64,000 bases of DNA from Rhynchopus sp. YZ270_cl-10 (Eukaryota > Euglenozoa > Diplonemea > Diplonemida > Diplonemidae), in contig OZ037864.1 in NCBI GenBank assembly GCA_964035575.1, forward strand, positions 1-64,000. The letters are read 5' to 3'. Position 1 is the first letter of the stretch. Each line of letters starts with the position of its first letter. The notes under the pieces are model-generated. The model was not told where the DNA came from and searched no databases. It was given only the letters and a program-made list of their open reading frames with translations. Position numbers and translations under genes: made by a program. Positions 41,261-50,863 of the stretch are shown one piece after another.

Positions 41261-41578
41261 TCAGTACAGCGTCGGGTGGTAACCGGGTCCCGCAAGAGCA
41301 CGTCTCGGGCTTCTGTGCTCCACAGGCTTGGTCATCTCTGCGTCGATGTGAGCGTTGTAGGCTGCAGTCCTGAAGCGGTGTGGGCTGCCCACAGTCAGGT
41401 CAACGTTCGCAGTCTCAATGTTTGTCATCTGCACGGGGTCAACAAGCTCGCCGTTGGCCACTGCGTTTGCGCTTGCGTGCATGCCACGGTCGCGAAGCTC
41501 CCTCTCAAGGGAAATGGATTTGTGCCCTCCTGCCATCGGCTCAGGCCAGTACGCCGGAGGAGAGTGGTGGTAGGACAT
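41261..41578 (-). CDS. Small protein, tandem duplicate 1 (105 aa)
   Basis: ATG at 41578, MSYHHSPPAYWPEPMAGGHK. The central region (SISLERELRDRGMHASANAV; SPHRFRTAAYNAHIDAEMTK) is identical to the second copy at 41811-42116; only the first ~10 and last few residues differ. No signal peptide or membrane helix. Family not recognised. Near-identity at DNA level marks a recent duplication. Confidence 0.8.
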   Translation of the reverse strand: MSYHHSPPAYWPEPMAGGHKSISLERELRDRGMHASANAVANGELVDPVQMTNIETANVDLTVGSPHRFRTAAYNAHIDAEMTKPVEHRSPRRALAGPGYHPTLY

Positions 41579-41810
41579 AGTGCAGGTTTTGTTGTGTATT
41601 AATGAAGTCTGGGTTGGGTTGTGGTTCTTTGGACTGTGGGAGAGGCTGGCAAAGGGGGAAAATTATTCTTCTTTTTCTTTGAACAGTTCACGGGGTGGTG
41701 GGTGGGTGGGTGGTACAATGTACTCCAAAGGAGTGGGGGCAGCTATAGGCTACAACACAGGTTAGGGGAGAAAGGGAGGGAGGGGAGGAGGGTGTGTGAA
41801 GCTGATCTTT

Positions 41811-42116
41811 CTAGTACCCAGCAGGGCCCGCAAGAGCACGTCTCGGGCTTCTGTGCTCCACGGGCTTGGTCATCTCTGCGTCGATGTGAGCGTTGTAGGC
41901 TGCAGTCCTGAAGCGGTGTGGGCTGCCCACAGTCAGGTCAACGTTTGCAGTCTCAATGTTTGTCATCTGCACGGGGTCAACAAGCTCGCCATTGGCCACT
42001 GCGTTTGCGCTTGCGTGCATGCCACGGTCGCGAAGCTCCCTCTCAAGGGAAATGGATTTGTGCCCTCCTGCCATCGGCTCAGGCCAGTACTGTGCGTCAC
42101 GGGGAACGTAGGACAT
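41811..42116 (-). CDS. Small protein, tandem duplicate 2 (101 aa)
   Basis: ATG at 42116, MSYVPRDAQYWPEPMAGGHK. It shares the body of the 105-residue neighbour with a handful of base changes over about 280 bp (for example GCCGTTGG versus GCCATTGG), all silent or near the ends. Both copies lie in the same orientation 232 bp apart. Different N-terminal residues before YWPEP suggest the duplication or a later conversion stops there. Confidence 0.8.
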   Translation of the reverse strand: MSYVPRDAQYWPEPMAGGHKSISLERELRDRGMHASANAVANGELVDPVQMTNIETANVDLTVGSPHRFRTAAYNAHIDAEMTKPVEHRSPRRALAGPAGY

Positions 42117-42750
42117 TGTTGCTTGCTGTTATTTGTGTTGAATGGCAAAAAATCCTGTAATATGGTGTAGCGAAGTGGCCAATGTGTACAAAACGATGCA
42201 ACGAAGTGTGTCAGGAGAAAGATGAAAGGGGGTCTTTTCAATGGTATACATTAATCGAGGGCCTGGCACAACAATGCCCAAAAGCCTTGGCTTGATTTTG
42301 CTTGATTTGAGACATGCCGCAGGTAAGGTTTTACCACAGCGATTTCACCTTTACAAAAAAAGGCATTAGTCTTTACACACGAAAGACCAACAAACGAACA
42401 CGACACAACACAACCAAGGATGCCGTAGGTCTCAGGCAGACACCCTGGTCAGTGTTGCAAATGTCTTTCTGCGACAAAAGAGCGGGAAGAAGAGAAGTGT
42501 GTATGATCCCAAGCCCCACAGTGCTTACCATGACAATAAACCGATAAAAAATACAACACCGAAGTGAAAAGAGGAAGGGGAAAATACCCTATGATGCAAT
42601 ACGTTTTCTGCACATGCAAAATACCTTTTTAATTTACCCTCTTCATGCTTCGGTATTGACGGAAACTGCCTGGGCTGAAGCTAACGTTGTTGATTGATAT
42701 AACATGAATGTGAAATTGATAACAAGCAGACGCCTCTGGGATCAGAGATT

Positions 42751-42781
42751 TTCAAAACTGAGGCTGAACCTCAGTTTTGAA
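42751..42781. repeat. Perfect 13-bp inverted repeat
   Basis: TTCAAAACTGAGG and CCTCAGTTTTGAA are separated by CTGAA; the outer T and A runs extend pairing by two. It marks the left edge of the palindromic AGATCT block. Confidence 0.9.
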
Positions 42782-42799
42782 AAAAAAAAAAAAACTTTT

Positions 42800-43040
42800 G
42801 CAGATTTGGACACGGATGCTGCCAGATCTGGCCAGATTTGGGGGCCAATTTCCCAGATCTGGCTCGTTTTCCAGATGTGGAGATCTTGTTTCCAGATCTG
42901 GACAGATCTGGCCAGATCTGGGAATCTGGGAAATTTTTTTTTTCAAAAAAAAAAAAAAAACCCCAGATCTGGCCAGATCTGGCCAGATCTGGCCAGATCT
43001 GGCCAGATCTGGAAATCTGGCCTTTTTTTTTTTTTTTTCT
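42800..43040. repeat. CCAGATCTGG palindrome array, left copy
   Basis: Ten-base palindromes CCAGATCTGG occur singly and in tandem (pure run about 42963-43012), broken by A15 and T-rich stretches. The start ACGGATGCTGCCAGATCTGG reappears inverted at the right copy, 45480-45665. Confidence 0.85.
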
Positions 43041-43097
43041 CAGATTTCTGGCTATTGTCTCCCAGGGAAAGGGACTCTCGAATTTTTTTTTTCGCCC

Positions 43098-43640
43098 CTA
43101 TATAGGGCTAATTTCGACGATTTGAGGCCGTTAAAAGCAAAATTTGACACTTTTGAGCATCTGTGGGGGTCTAAAACGTGGTTTCGCGCACCCGAAATTT
43201 CGTGGTTTTTACCAAAGACAAGTCGATTTTTGAAAAATCTCGAAAAAAAAAATTTTTTTCCCGGGAAAATTTTGACCCCTGAGTAGGGTTTTTGTGCACC
43301 AAAAAAGTGCAAAAAAACGCAAGAGTCGGGTGTTTTGACGATCTGGGGTACCGCCATATGCACTACAGGGGCCCACAATTTCGACTTTTTCTTAGCAATT
43401 TCCTTCATAATTTTTTTTTTCGATTTTTGGCAAAGGCAAATCTCAGGCAAAAAAAATTCACCCCTGATAGTGGGTCCTTGGGTGTCCAAAGATGCCAAAA
43501 ACACAAAAATTTTGATGTTTTGACCATCTGTGGGCGCCTAAAACGCACTTCTCTGCCCAAAAAATGAATATCGATTTTTCCTTAGCGTTTTTATAGCCGT
43601 GCTTTTTGGGTACTTTTTCGCAAGGTGATTTTTGACCAAA
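43098..43640. repeat. Degenerate ~180-bp tandem repeats
   Basis: Three diverged units share the core TTTTGA(C/G)(C/G)ATCTG(T/G)GG, preceded by A-rich and GCAAAAA tracts, at about 43155, 43338 and 43520. A related single unit lies near 20945-21060. No coding potential. Confidence 0.5.
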
Positions 43641-45479
43641 CTAATTTTGTGCACTTTTTTTGTGGTCACGTAACGCTAAAATCCTCTCCGTGATGATGCG
43701 AGAATTACATGTGCGAATGCGATAATGATTCTCGCATGCGAACGCCCAAAACCACGAAGGAGGACGCAAGCAAGGCTTCAGTGCACTTAGGTACAGGATG
43801 CGTCGTTTTCAGTTACAAAAAAGGGTACTGTGAAGCGGTTGAGGCACACACACACACACAGACCCGTTGCAAAATGCATCTGGGACCCACGCTAGACCCC
43901 CCAAAAGCTGTAAAACCATATATTTCCATCTCGCGACCCCAGCGGATGTGGACTGAGGTGTTTTTTTTGGGTGTTTAGAAAGGTTTTTGTCCGATTGGAG
44001 AATTTTTTCGGTAAGTGTTGCATTTTGTCCCCACTGAGTGTGCACTCAGAAAACACTCATCAAAAAAACGACCTTTCTGTTCGGTAAAAAATAGTTATTT
44101 TCTATTGTAGTAGTGGGTTTGTCATGCAGTGATGTTCTTTGTACCTGGAGAGTGGGCCGAGTGCAAGGTATGTTTTTAACCCCCCCGGTTTTCTCCCTTT
44201 TCGACATGTCCGCTATTTTTTAGCTATTTTTTTTTTTTTTTGTCAACAAAAATGTCACTTTTACGTTTAAGGGGTACGGGGCGGCTTCTTGTTTGTTTGT
44301 TTGTTTTTTTGTTGTAGTCTCTACTTTTACATTCAATTTCTCTTAACAGGTACCCGAACCGACGACCCTTCATCGTGACAGCGAAGCAGTGCCGACGGAA
44401 GAGCTGGTGCAATTATTTGAAAACCAGGTGGCGATCGTAAAAGTCGGGTTTATATACCAACTTTTCCATTAACCCACCCCATAGACCACCCTAATTATTA
44501 TGAACCTCTTAGTCAGTCACTGCTATAGCCATTTAACCCAGGGAGCATAGCTAGTGCAAGAAATTCGACTTCGGGATCCGGAAAGTCTGTCCTCTGCTCT
44601 TGCGGAGGACTAGGCACAAGAAAATATTGCGTTCCCCCAGAAAACCAATTTTTGTCAGAGTAATTTTTGCCCAGGGCATGCTCTTGAAGCATGGCGGCTT
44701 GGTGTGAGAAGGGGCAGTGTATTGTTTTGTTCTAGATTTCAACGGTTGTTAGAACGAGTCAAGTGGATGCTTATCTAAACACTGACTTTAGTACAGACCC
44801 GAGAGATCACACATGACTTTGAGGAAAGAACAAAGCAATGCATCTGTACCCGCACGCCAGGTTGTAGTTACTTCAGAATTTTCTTAAGTTTGCATGAACG
44901 AGGAGGGGCGAATCATTCTTCGGGAACCATTAGCTGTATACCATGGAATGATTTTCTCAAAAACACCACGTGGGGGCTGAATTCAATCCCTTAAGAATTG
45001 CGAATTCAGCCTTTGTAGAAGGTACGTCTTACTTGTACTTGTACTTGTATGCCGTGTCCACCCTTCTCGACCTTACCGGTTCACATGTACGAATAATATT
45101 AGGCAGTGGTAACACCCTTCTCAATTGTGCAAACTTAAGAATTTTCTGCTGTAACTTACCAAAATCGATTTTCTTTCACCCCAAACACCCGCAACACCCC
45201 ACCTGCTACTTCGGTAGCCTGTGTTGTTGGGAGTTGGTTCTCATGTTGATCCCCAGTGTTTTGCACTGCTTCTTCTGAGCCCAACGCTGTTTGGCCTGTC
45301 GACGTAATAAATACGAAGACAGGGCGGCGGTGCCAACAATTTTCCGATGATGTAACGTTTATCTGATTGATTTATCGTTTGATATACCTTGTGTGTCCTA
45401 CTTCGTAACTTGCACACACGAGCAACGTATATTGAACGGTACTTCAAGCGATACTTCGTTATGTCATTGGGGGTACCTG

Positions 45480-45665
45480 GAAAAAAAAATTTTCCCAGAC
45501 GTCCCAGATCTCCCAGATGTGGCCAGATCTGGCCAGATCTGGCCAGATCTGGGACGTCTGGGAAAATTTTTTTTTTCAAAAAAAAAAAAAAAATTTCCAG
45601 ATCTGGCCAGATCTGGGAGGCCCAGATCTGGAGATCTGGCCAGATCTGGCAGCATCCGTGTTTGG
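45480..45665. repeat. CCAGATCTGG palindrome array, right (inverted) copy
   Basis: The same palindromic units end in GGCAGCATCCGTGTTTGG, the reverse complement of the left copy's start. An inner inverted repeat (TTCCCAGACGTCCCAGATCT with its complement) spans 45490-45560. Confidence 0.85.
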
Positions 45666-45734
45666 AGAAAAAGTTTTTTGCGTTTTTTTGGGGAACTGGG
45701 TTGCTGACCGCACCATGAAATCCCGTACCATACA

Positions 45735-45910
45735 GGCTGTACCCAATTTTTTTTGCCTGCGGCACCATTTTTCCTTTTTTGCTCCGCAAAAAAGGGTTCG
45801 TTGAGTGACTCTGTCGTGTAAAAGGCTAGATTTTTACACCGTACCCCATTTTTTTTTCGCCTGCGGCGCCATATTATATTATTTTCTTTTTGCTCCGCAA
45901 AAAGAAATAG
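45735..45910. repeat. GCCTGCGGCGCC module, inverted relative to 51096-51262
   Basis: The segment contains GCCTGCGGC twice, TTTTTGCTCCGCAAAAA twice and a middle GATTTTTACACCGTACC. The reverse complement of the whole, about 170 bp, is found within the MITE at 50864-51473, suggesting it is a remnant of a related element. Confidence 0.7.
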
Positions 45911-46547
45911 AGCCACGTCCTGATATGGACGTGGAAAATTGCATCCGGGTGCCCTTTGTGGCACTCCTCCTGAAGGGGTGAAAGGTGCTGGGAATGCTAC
46001 CCTGGGTGCTGAAGTCAGGCACGGTACATGTGTGGAGGGACCTGCAGGAGCTCTAGCCAGTGAAGCCATAAGGCCCTAGGAAACTAGCCGGTGGCCGGGA
46101 ACCCTCCCTGGGCAGTACAACGATGATACTTCAATCTTAAGTTCATTTCTTCCAAAAAAGCCCCTCCGTGCCTCCAGCCCCCTCAGGAACAGCAACCTCA
46201 CTTTTTTTGCACTTTTGGTAAGGAAAAAAATCGTATATAATAGCCTGTCTGGGATGCAGACACAAAAAAAAATTGCGAAACAACACAGTGCCACACATCC
46301 TTCGAGCTGCTTCCCAGCGTGATGCGTTCGTTATCGTTGGGTTTTCTATTTTGATTTGGCTTCTTCAAACTGTTTCCAATTATAAAGATTTTTTTTCAAA
46401 GATTGTTCGAGACTCCCCTGGTCTCACGAACACCTTCCAGGAATAATACGATGAATATAAACTGAGGCACTCCCTACGTTAGAAGACCCCCACATTGAAG
46501 AGAAACTTGGGATAGGGCGGCAGGTAGACAAAAGAAGAAAAGTTTAT

Positions 46548-46582
46548 AAGATGATCCTAAGCCTCTCGTGCTTAGTCACCTT
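46548..46582 (-). ncRNA. Dispersed two-helix hairpin, copy D (canonical)
   Basis: Minus strand: outer AAGGTGA with TCATCTT (7 pairs, one G-U); inner CTAAGC with GCTTAG (6 perfect pairs); 7-nt loop ACGAGAG. This is one of the clearest copies. Confidence 0.6.
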
Positions 46583-46596
46583 CAAAGAATGTTCGC

Positions 46597-46620
46597 AAGA
46601 TGAATGTGCCTCTCATGCAA
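46597..46620 (-). ncRNA. Dispersed hairpin, truncated copy
   Basis: Carries the 3' half of the GTGC type (GAGAGGCACATTCATCTTG on the minus strand) without the full 5' arm. It lies 15 nt from copy D. Confidence 0.35.
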
Positions 46621-46648
46621 AACAAAAGGAGAAAAAACCTCCCCAATG

Positions 46649-46688
46649 TGACATGAATCTAAGCCTGTGCTTAGTTCCTTTGATGTCA
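46649..46688 (-). ncRNA. Dispersed two-helix hairpin, copy E (outer stem swapped)
   Basis: Minus strand: outer TGACAT with ATGTCA (6 perfect pairs), different from other copies; inner CTAAGC with GCTTAG; loop ACAG. The altered outer helix with preserved pairing is the strongest single case of compensatory change. Confidence 0.6.
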
Positions 46689-47279
46689 GATGATTCTGTC
46701 ACCTTTTAATAAGTGGAAAAAAAAAAGCTATTTGCAGACCAAATGAGACCACCTGAAAGGTGGGCAATGAGAACGGGGGGACAAACAGCAAACCTGAACG
46801 ACGTTGCAACTATTCGTTTAAAATACAATCGCATCTTTCTTTAGGGGGGTTTGGGCACAAAACAACGTCAGGCTTGCAAGACTGTCGTTGTGCCATTGTA
46901 TCATTTTTTGAGAGTCTTGCACCTTGAAAAAGAATCCTGGTTCTAAATCATTGACAAAATCGAACGTTGTGACCCACTATCCGGGCAGCAGATTCAACCA
47001 AAGTGATCAAATTGATAACGTTAAACAAGACAGACAGGGTCCAGGTGTCAAATAACAGCATAATTTTACATTATTTCGTTAAATGCAGCCTCAAAATTTG
47101 AAGCCTGTGGACGCGAAGGGAAGAAGAAAACACAAAAAGAGTTATCAGATAATCAGACGTATTGGTGTTCTTTAACCGGTTTCTTTCGTTGTAATAATTA
47201 AAATTGTTTTTTTTCATGAAACAAAAAATACAAAAAAGATACAAAAACAAAAAACAAAAAGAATTTTTGAAAGCTTTGC

Positions 47280-47306
47280 AAGATGAATGTGCCTCATCGA
47301 CCTCAC
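47280..47306 (-). ncRNA. Dispersed hairpin, degenerate GTGC type
   Basis: Minus strand keeps GATGAGGCACATTCATCTTG but lacks a clear 5' arm. Counted as a family member on sequence only. Confidence 0.3.
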
Positions 47307-47589
47307 AAATATAACCCCTAAACACAGTGCAGGGAGGGACCTTTGCACCATCGGGGGACATGTATCTTACAACTTTTTTGGGTTGAGCTACAGACAGGAG
47401 CGTGACTGCCACTGCTTTTTTGAAAAAGGGGTATGAAAAGTTTTAACATGCCACTCACTATTTACCACATATCCCACAAAAAACACACACTCTTTTAAGC
47501 ATCAGAGCTCCAACGTTGGACGCATCTCAAGACCAGCCCCGTCGTGCTGAGGGAAGAGTACTCTCAATGCACTGAAGGAAAGGTTGGTA

Positions 47590-47614
47590 AAGATGAATCT
47601 AAGCCGCCTTTAGG
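47590..47614 (-). ncRNA. Dispersed hairpin, degenerate CTAAGC type
   Basis: Right arm and tail GCTTAGATTCATCTTT are intact on the minus strand; the left arm is CTAAAG, leaving four pairs. Confidence 0.35.
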
Positions 47615-47816
47615 GAGGGGAAGGTGTACGGTGTTTCGAGAACGAAACAGAATTGGGTTTTTTTGGCGAACACCACACCTTCACACCACACAATAAAAAC
47701 ACACATAGGGCCATATTCTGCGCAAGAATTACCCTCACTAGGCATCCACACATAAAAACACACAAATTGCAAATTGAAGCGAAGGACAAGAAGAAAAAAA
47801 AGAAAGAAAATTTTAT

Positions 47817-47851
47817 AAGATGACCCTCAGCCTCTCATGCTCAGTCACCTT
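47817..47851 (-). ncRNA. Dispersed two-helix hairpin, copy F
   Basis: Minus strand: outer AAGGTGAC with GTCATCTT (8 pairs, one G-U); inner CTGAGC with GCTGAG (5 of 6); 7-nt loop ATGAGAG. It lies 282 nt past the stop of the WW-domain gene. Confidence 0.6.
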
Positions 47852-48132
47852 GATCACATAAGAAGAAAAAGGCATGATTTTGATGATATAAATATAACCC
47901 CCCCCGAACCCCCCCTCCCCAGTGGGCCCTCCTCACAACCCACAAGAACAAAAATAATCGAAGACAACCTAATGATGACCCTATCATTTTTCCTCATATT
48001 CCTCATATGTAGCGTCCCCCTGTTCTCCCTTCAAGGGGAACTTCGGGTGGGGCCACGTCACAAAGAAGTGAGAGTCTAACTGTACCTCAGCCACTAATAG
48101 GGTGACAACGACAACTCCCGTCTCCCACCCCC

Positions 48133-48615
48133 TCAATCAGACCTCACCGCCACTACCTCCGCTGTGTGCAGCTCACTGAGCAGATCCCAGGTCACCTTGC
48201 GGGTCTGCGCATTCCAGTAGAAGTGCCTTCCGCGGGAGCTGTCGTACTGACGGTGCCAGACGCCTTGTGTCGCAACCGCTTCAGAGACGTGGCTTCTCCC
48301 GGACTCAGAAAGCATGCTGTCACCACCCCCACCACAGGCCTTGCGGAACATGGATGCACTCTCCCTCCACACCCAGGAGGAGGAAGAGGAGGAGGAGGAG
48401 GGGGAGGACGCGGGGACGTCACCCGCAGAGGGTGCTGTCTGTGGTGTTGATGCTGCCGGTTTGGTCGTTGCTGTCTCCACTGTGCCCTCCGCCTCTGCAG
48501 GCGCGAAGAGCCCTGCCTTTGCCGCCACGTTGAGCACAGCATACAGCACCATCATGAAGCTCCAGAACACCGTGCACGGTGTGAGCAGCTCCTCATGTGT
48601 GGTGGGTCTGTTCAT
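48133..48615 (-). CDS. Single-pass membrane protein with a WW domain
   Basis: 160 residues from the ATG of MNRPTTHEELL. Residues ~16-37 (VFWSFMMVLYAVLNVAAKAG) form one membrane helix, probably an N-terminal anchor. A Ser/Ala/Pro-rich linker includes a Ser run encoded by TCC repeats. Residues ~115-144 (GVWHRQYDSSRGRHFYWN, then TRKVTWDLL) form a WW domain with both tryptophans and the central YW, expected to bind proline-rich ligands. The frame extends upstream without an ATG. Confidence 0.75.
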   Translation of the reverse strand: MNRPTTHEELLTPCTVFWSFMMVLYAVLNVAAKAGLFAPAEAEGTVETATTKPAASTPQTAPSAGDVPASSPSSSSSSSSWVWRESASMFRKACGGGGDSMLSESGRSHVSEAVATQGVWHRQYDSSRGRHFYWNAQTRKVTWDLLSELHTAEVVAVRSD

Positions 48616-49023
48616 ATGTGAAGGAGAGCAAGGCTTGTCTCCTTGTGAAATGCTGAGATGAAGGAAGGAGGTTGCAAGGGAGGGAGGAAGGGAGGAGGAG
48701 GAGGAGGGGGAGGAGTTCAAAGGAAAAATAGTGAGGCAGAAATAAATGCCTTTTTTTGTTGTGTTCTCTTTTGTAACCACCTCAAAAAAAAACAAGAGGG
48801 ATTTTTGTAACGTGTTATGCCCACGTGTATGCGGCGGGTTTTGTATTTTTTCTGCTTTGTTTTGCTTTGCTATAAAAACACTGTTATTTTGGCTCTTGCA
48901 AGCGCAATTTGAACTGAACTAAAAAATAAAAAATAAAGGCAAATAGGGTAAAAACGACAGATGAAAATTATCACGTGGAAATATTGCGTCAAATTTTTCT
49001 TTTTTTCAGAAGGATCTTTCTTC

Positions 49024-50247
49024 CTAGTAGGCAATAGTGACTGCGCCGTTTCCGTTCACATTTGAAACGAGGGAGTCGGCTGTGCTGCCAAAGACGCGTC
49101 TCTTTGCGAGACCTACCATTTTGGAGAGGGAGTGGGAGCGCTTCTTGACGTGGCCGTCTTTGTCAATAACGGAGCGACCGCCGCCAACGACGATGTTGTG
49201 GAAGGCGGGGATCTCTGCCTTCTCTACGACACGGATGATTTTGTTGACTGCATGTGTCACGGAGTCGTGCGAGGTGTGCACTGTGGCGTCGATGTTCGGG
49301 TGTGTCGTGCGCAGCGCTGCGAGTGTGCGCTTGGCAGACTTCTTTGCCAGGTGCTTCCTCTTCTTCTGTTCGTGTTCCCACTGCTGCTCCGTCGAGTACA
49401 CCGCCGTCGCCACGTCAGGCGTCTCCCAACAGCACAGTACCGATACAAACGCAACACCGTTCTGCGCCTCCCGGTCCTCATCCCCCGACAGCTCCTGCTC
49501 CAGCCCCGACCCCCCGCCACCCTCAGGAAGCATCGCACGCAGGCTCTCCAACGCCTTCATCGACGACGCACTCAGCTCCTGGTCCACAAGCAGGATGAAG
49601 TGCATCGTTGTGTTCCCCCCGTAGTCATACGTCGAGGAGACCCTGCTCTTGCAGACCACAATGCTGGTTCCGGTTGTGGTGAGTTTGTGGTTCAGCTTCG
49701 TCGACTCCGTGCCGAAGGGGGAGATCCAGTCGTCTGAGTCGGTGCGTTCGTTGATGAAGATAAAGTGCGGTGAGAAGTGCTCCACGACACGGGTGTAGAC
49801 GGTGTTCATTTTGTTTTCGCTGTTGTCGACCATGACCTGCACCTTGACGGAGGGCTCGGTTTTGATGATGTCTTCTATGGCTTGGATGCGCTTGCGGAGG
49901 CTCTGCTCTCGTTCACTGCGGTCGGTTGTGGAGCCGAGGGCTTTGCCTATGGAGTGGACGAGGGGGATGGACGAGTTGTTGTGCACGTGGCCAAAGAGGC
50001 AGACGTTCCATCGTGGATGCATATGCGGCTGGTGGATGAGCATCCACTGCAGCATGTCCCCTGCCCCGTGCCGTGTCTTGTCGTGTCCGTCCATGCACAC
50101 CAACACATTCACGTCCTCGCCCTCAAGCGGAATAGGGTTCGACATCACAGTGTCCGCAAGCGTGGGAGTCGGCGGCAAGGGGATCTTCTCCTTCTCGTGG
50201 AGAAGGTCTGTTGAAGGTGCATCGCTTTCTTTGGGGCTGGCCGACAT
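49024..50247 (-). CDS. Protein with two UspA-like (HUP) domains
   Basis: 407 residues from the ATG of MSASPKESDAPS. First domain ~46-200: VNVLVCMDGHDK strand and loop, SVKVQVMVDN, HFIFINERT and GTSIVVCKS. Second ~215-405: MHFILLVDQELSASSMKALE, GVAFVSVLCCWETP, HNIVVGGGRS and the ending FGSTADSLVSNVNGNGAVTI, which matches the GS...S...V..V end of universal stress proteins. The first domain lacks the usual G-rich nucleotide loop; the second keeps a version of it. Likely cytosolic and nucleotide-binding; role unknown. Confidence 0.7.
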   Translation of the reverse strand: MSASPKESDAPSTDLLHEKEKIPLPPTPTLADTVMSNPIPLEGEDVNVLVCMDGHDKTRHGAGDMLQWMLIHQPHMHPRWNVCLFGHVHNNSSIPLVHSIGKALGSTTDRSEREQSLRKRIQAIEDIIKTEPSVKVQVMVDNSENKMNTVYTRVVEHFSPHFIFINERTDSDDWISPFGTESTKLNHKLTTTGTSIVVCKSRVSSTYDYGGNTTMHFILLVDQELSASSMKALESLRAMLPEGGGGSGLEQELSGDEDREAQNGVAFVSVLCCWETPDVATAVYSTEQQWEHEQKKRKHLAKKSAKRTLAALRTTHPNIDATVHTSHDSVTHAVNKIIRVVEKAEIPAFHNIVVGGGRSVIDKDGHVKKRSHSLSKMVGLAKRRVFGSTADSLVSNVNGNGAVTIAY

Positions 50248-50863
50248 AAAGATGGGGGGTGTGTATGGAGGGTTAAGAGCTGTGTCGGTATCGTGTTTAG
50301 GAGAGTGCAATTTAAGTTATTTGGTGATGTTCACCACGGCGCCACCTGGAGAACTTTCGGTGTGGGGACAAGCTCACCAGGACCCAAGCACCAGGACCAG
50401 ACACATCACAAACTGTGCCTTCCAGCATGCTACGGTAACCTGTTCACACGTGGAGTGTACAGTGGACTGGACTTCTGGGCGAGCAAGAAGGAGTACCTCG
50501 TTGCGGCGTATGGGAGTGTCGGCAGGTGCCTTCTGACTGCCCCCCCGTCCCTTTCTCTGAGTTTACTGTGAAGCAGAAAAACGAGAAGATAGAACTTGAT
50601 TAGGGTACTTCTGATGCTCCAATCACATCGTCCAACCTCATAATGGGTTCAGGAGTACCTAAATAACCCATTATCCCAAGGTTTTCCTATTTTTTGACCC
50701 GTAGACGAGAGCGTGCAGCAAACAAGAAAAAATAGAATGAATGCTTTTTTTTTGAACACCAGAGACATAAAAAGATCTGGAAGCAAATTTTTTTTCGGTC
50801 GCAATTTTTATTGACTTTTTTTTTTTTGGAACTTTGTTTTTTTTTTTTTTGTTTGCATTTGTT
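50248..50863. other. Intergenic, no supported gene
   Basis: AT-rich toward the right. A plus-strand frame at 50293-50571 has some ordered composition (GLDFWASKKEYLVAAYGSVG) but lacks an ATG, domain or splice evidence. Confidence 0.5.

Larger units (their letters stand above)
42117..48132. other. Gene-free, repeat-rich interval
   Basis: No supported gene. It holds the palindromic AGATCT arrays, ~180-bp degenerate repeats, one copy of the GCGCCGCAGG module and a cluster of dispersed hairpins at 46.5-47.9 kb. Minus-strand frames such as 46069-45464 have no domain, no splice support and run through repeats. Confidence 0.6.

Noticed and set aside
45464-46069. 201-codon minus-strand frame
   Set aside because: Its second half reads through the GCGGCGCC module and the AGATCT palindromes; no domain or homologous feature seen.
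46548-46582. Hairpins as hammerhead ribozymes, SECIS or C/D snoRNAs
   Set aside because: The CTGATGA/GAAA core, the SECIS AUGA-AA-GA core and paired C/D boxes are absent.
50293-50571. Plus-strand frame with ordered-looking peptide
   Set aside because: No ATG, no family, no splice support, and opposite to all other genes.
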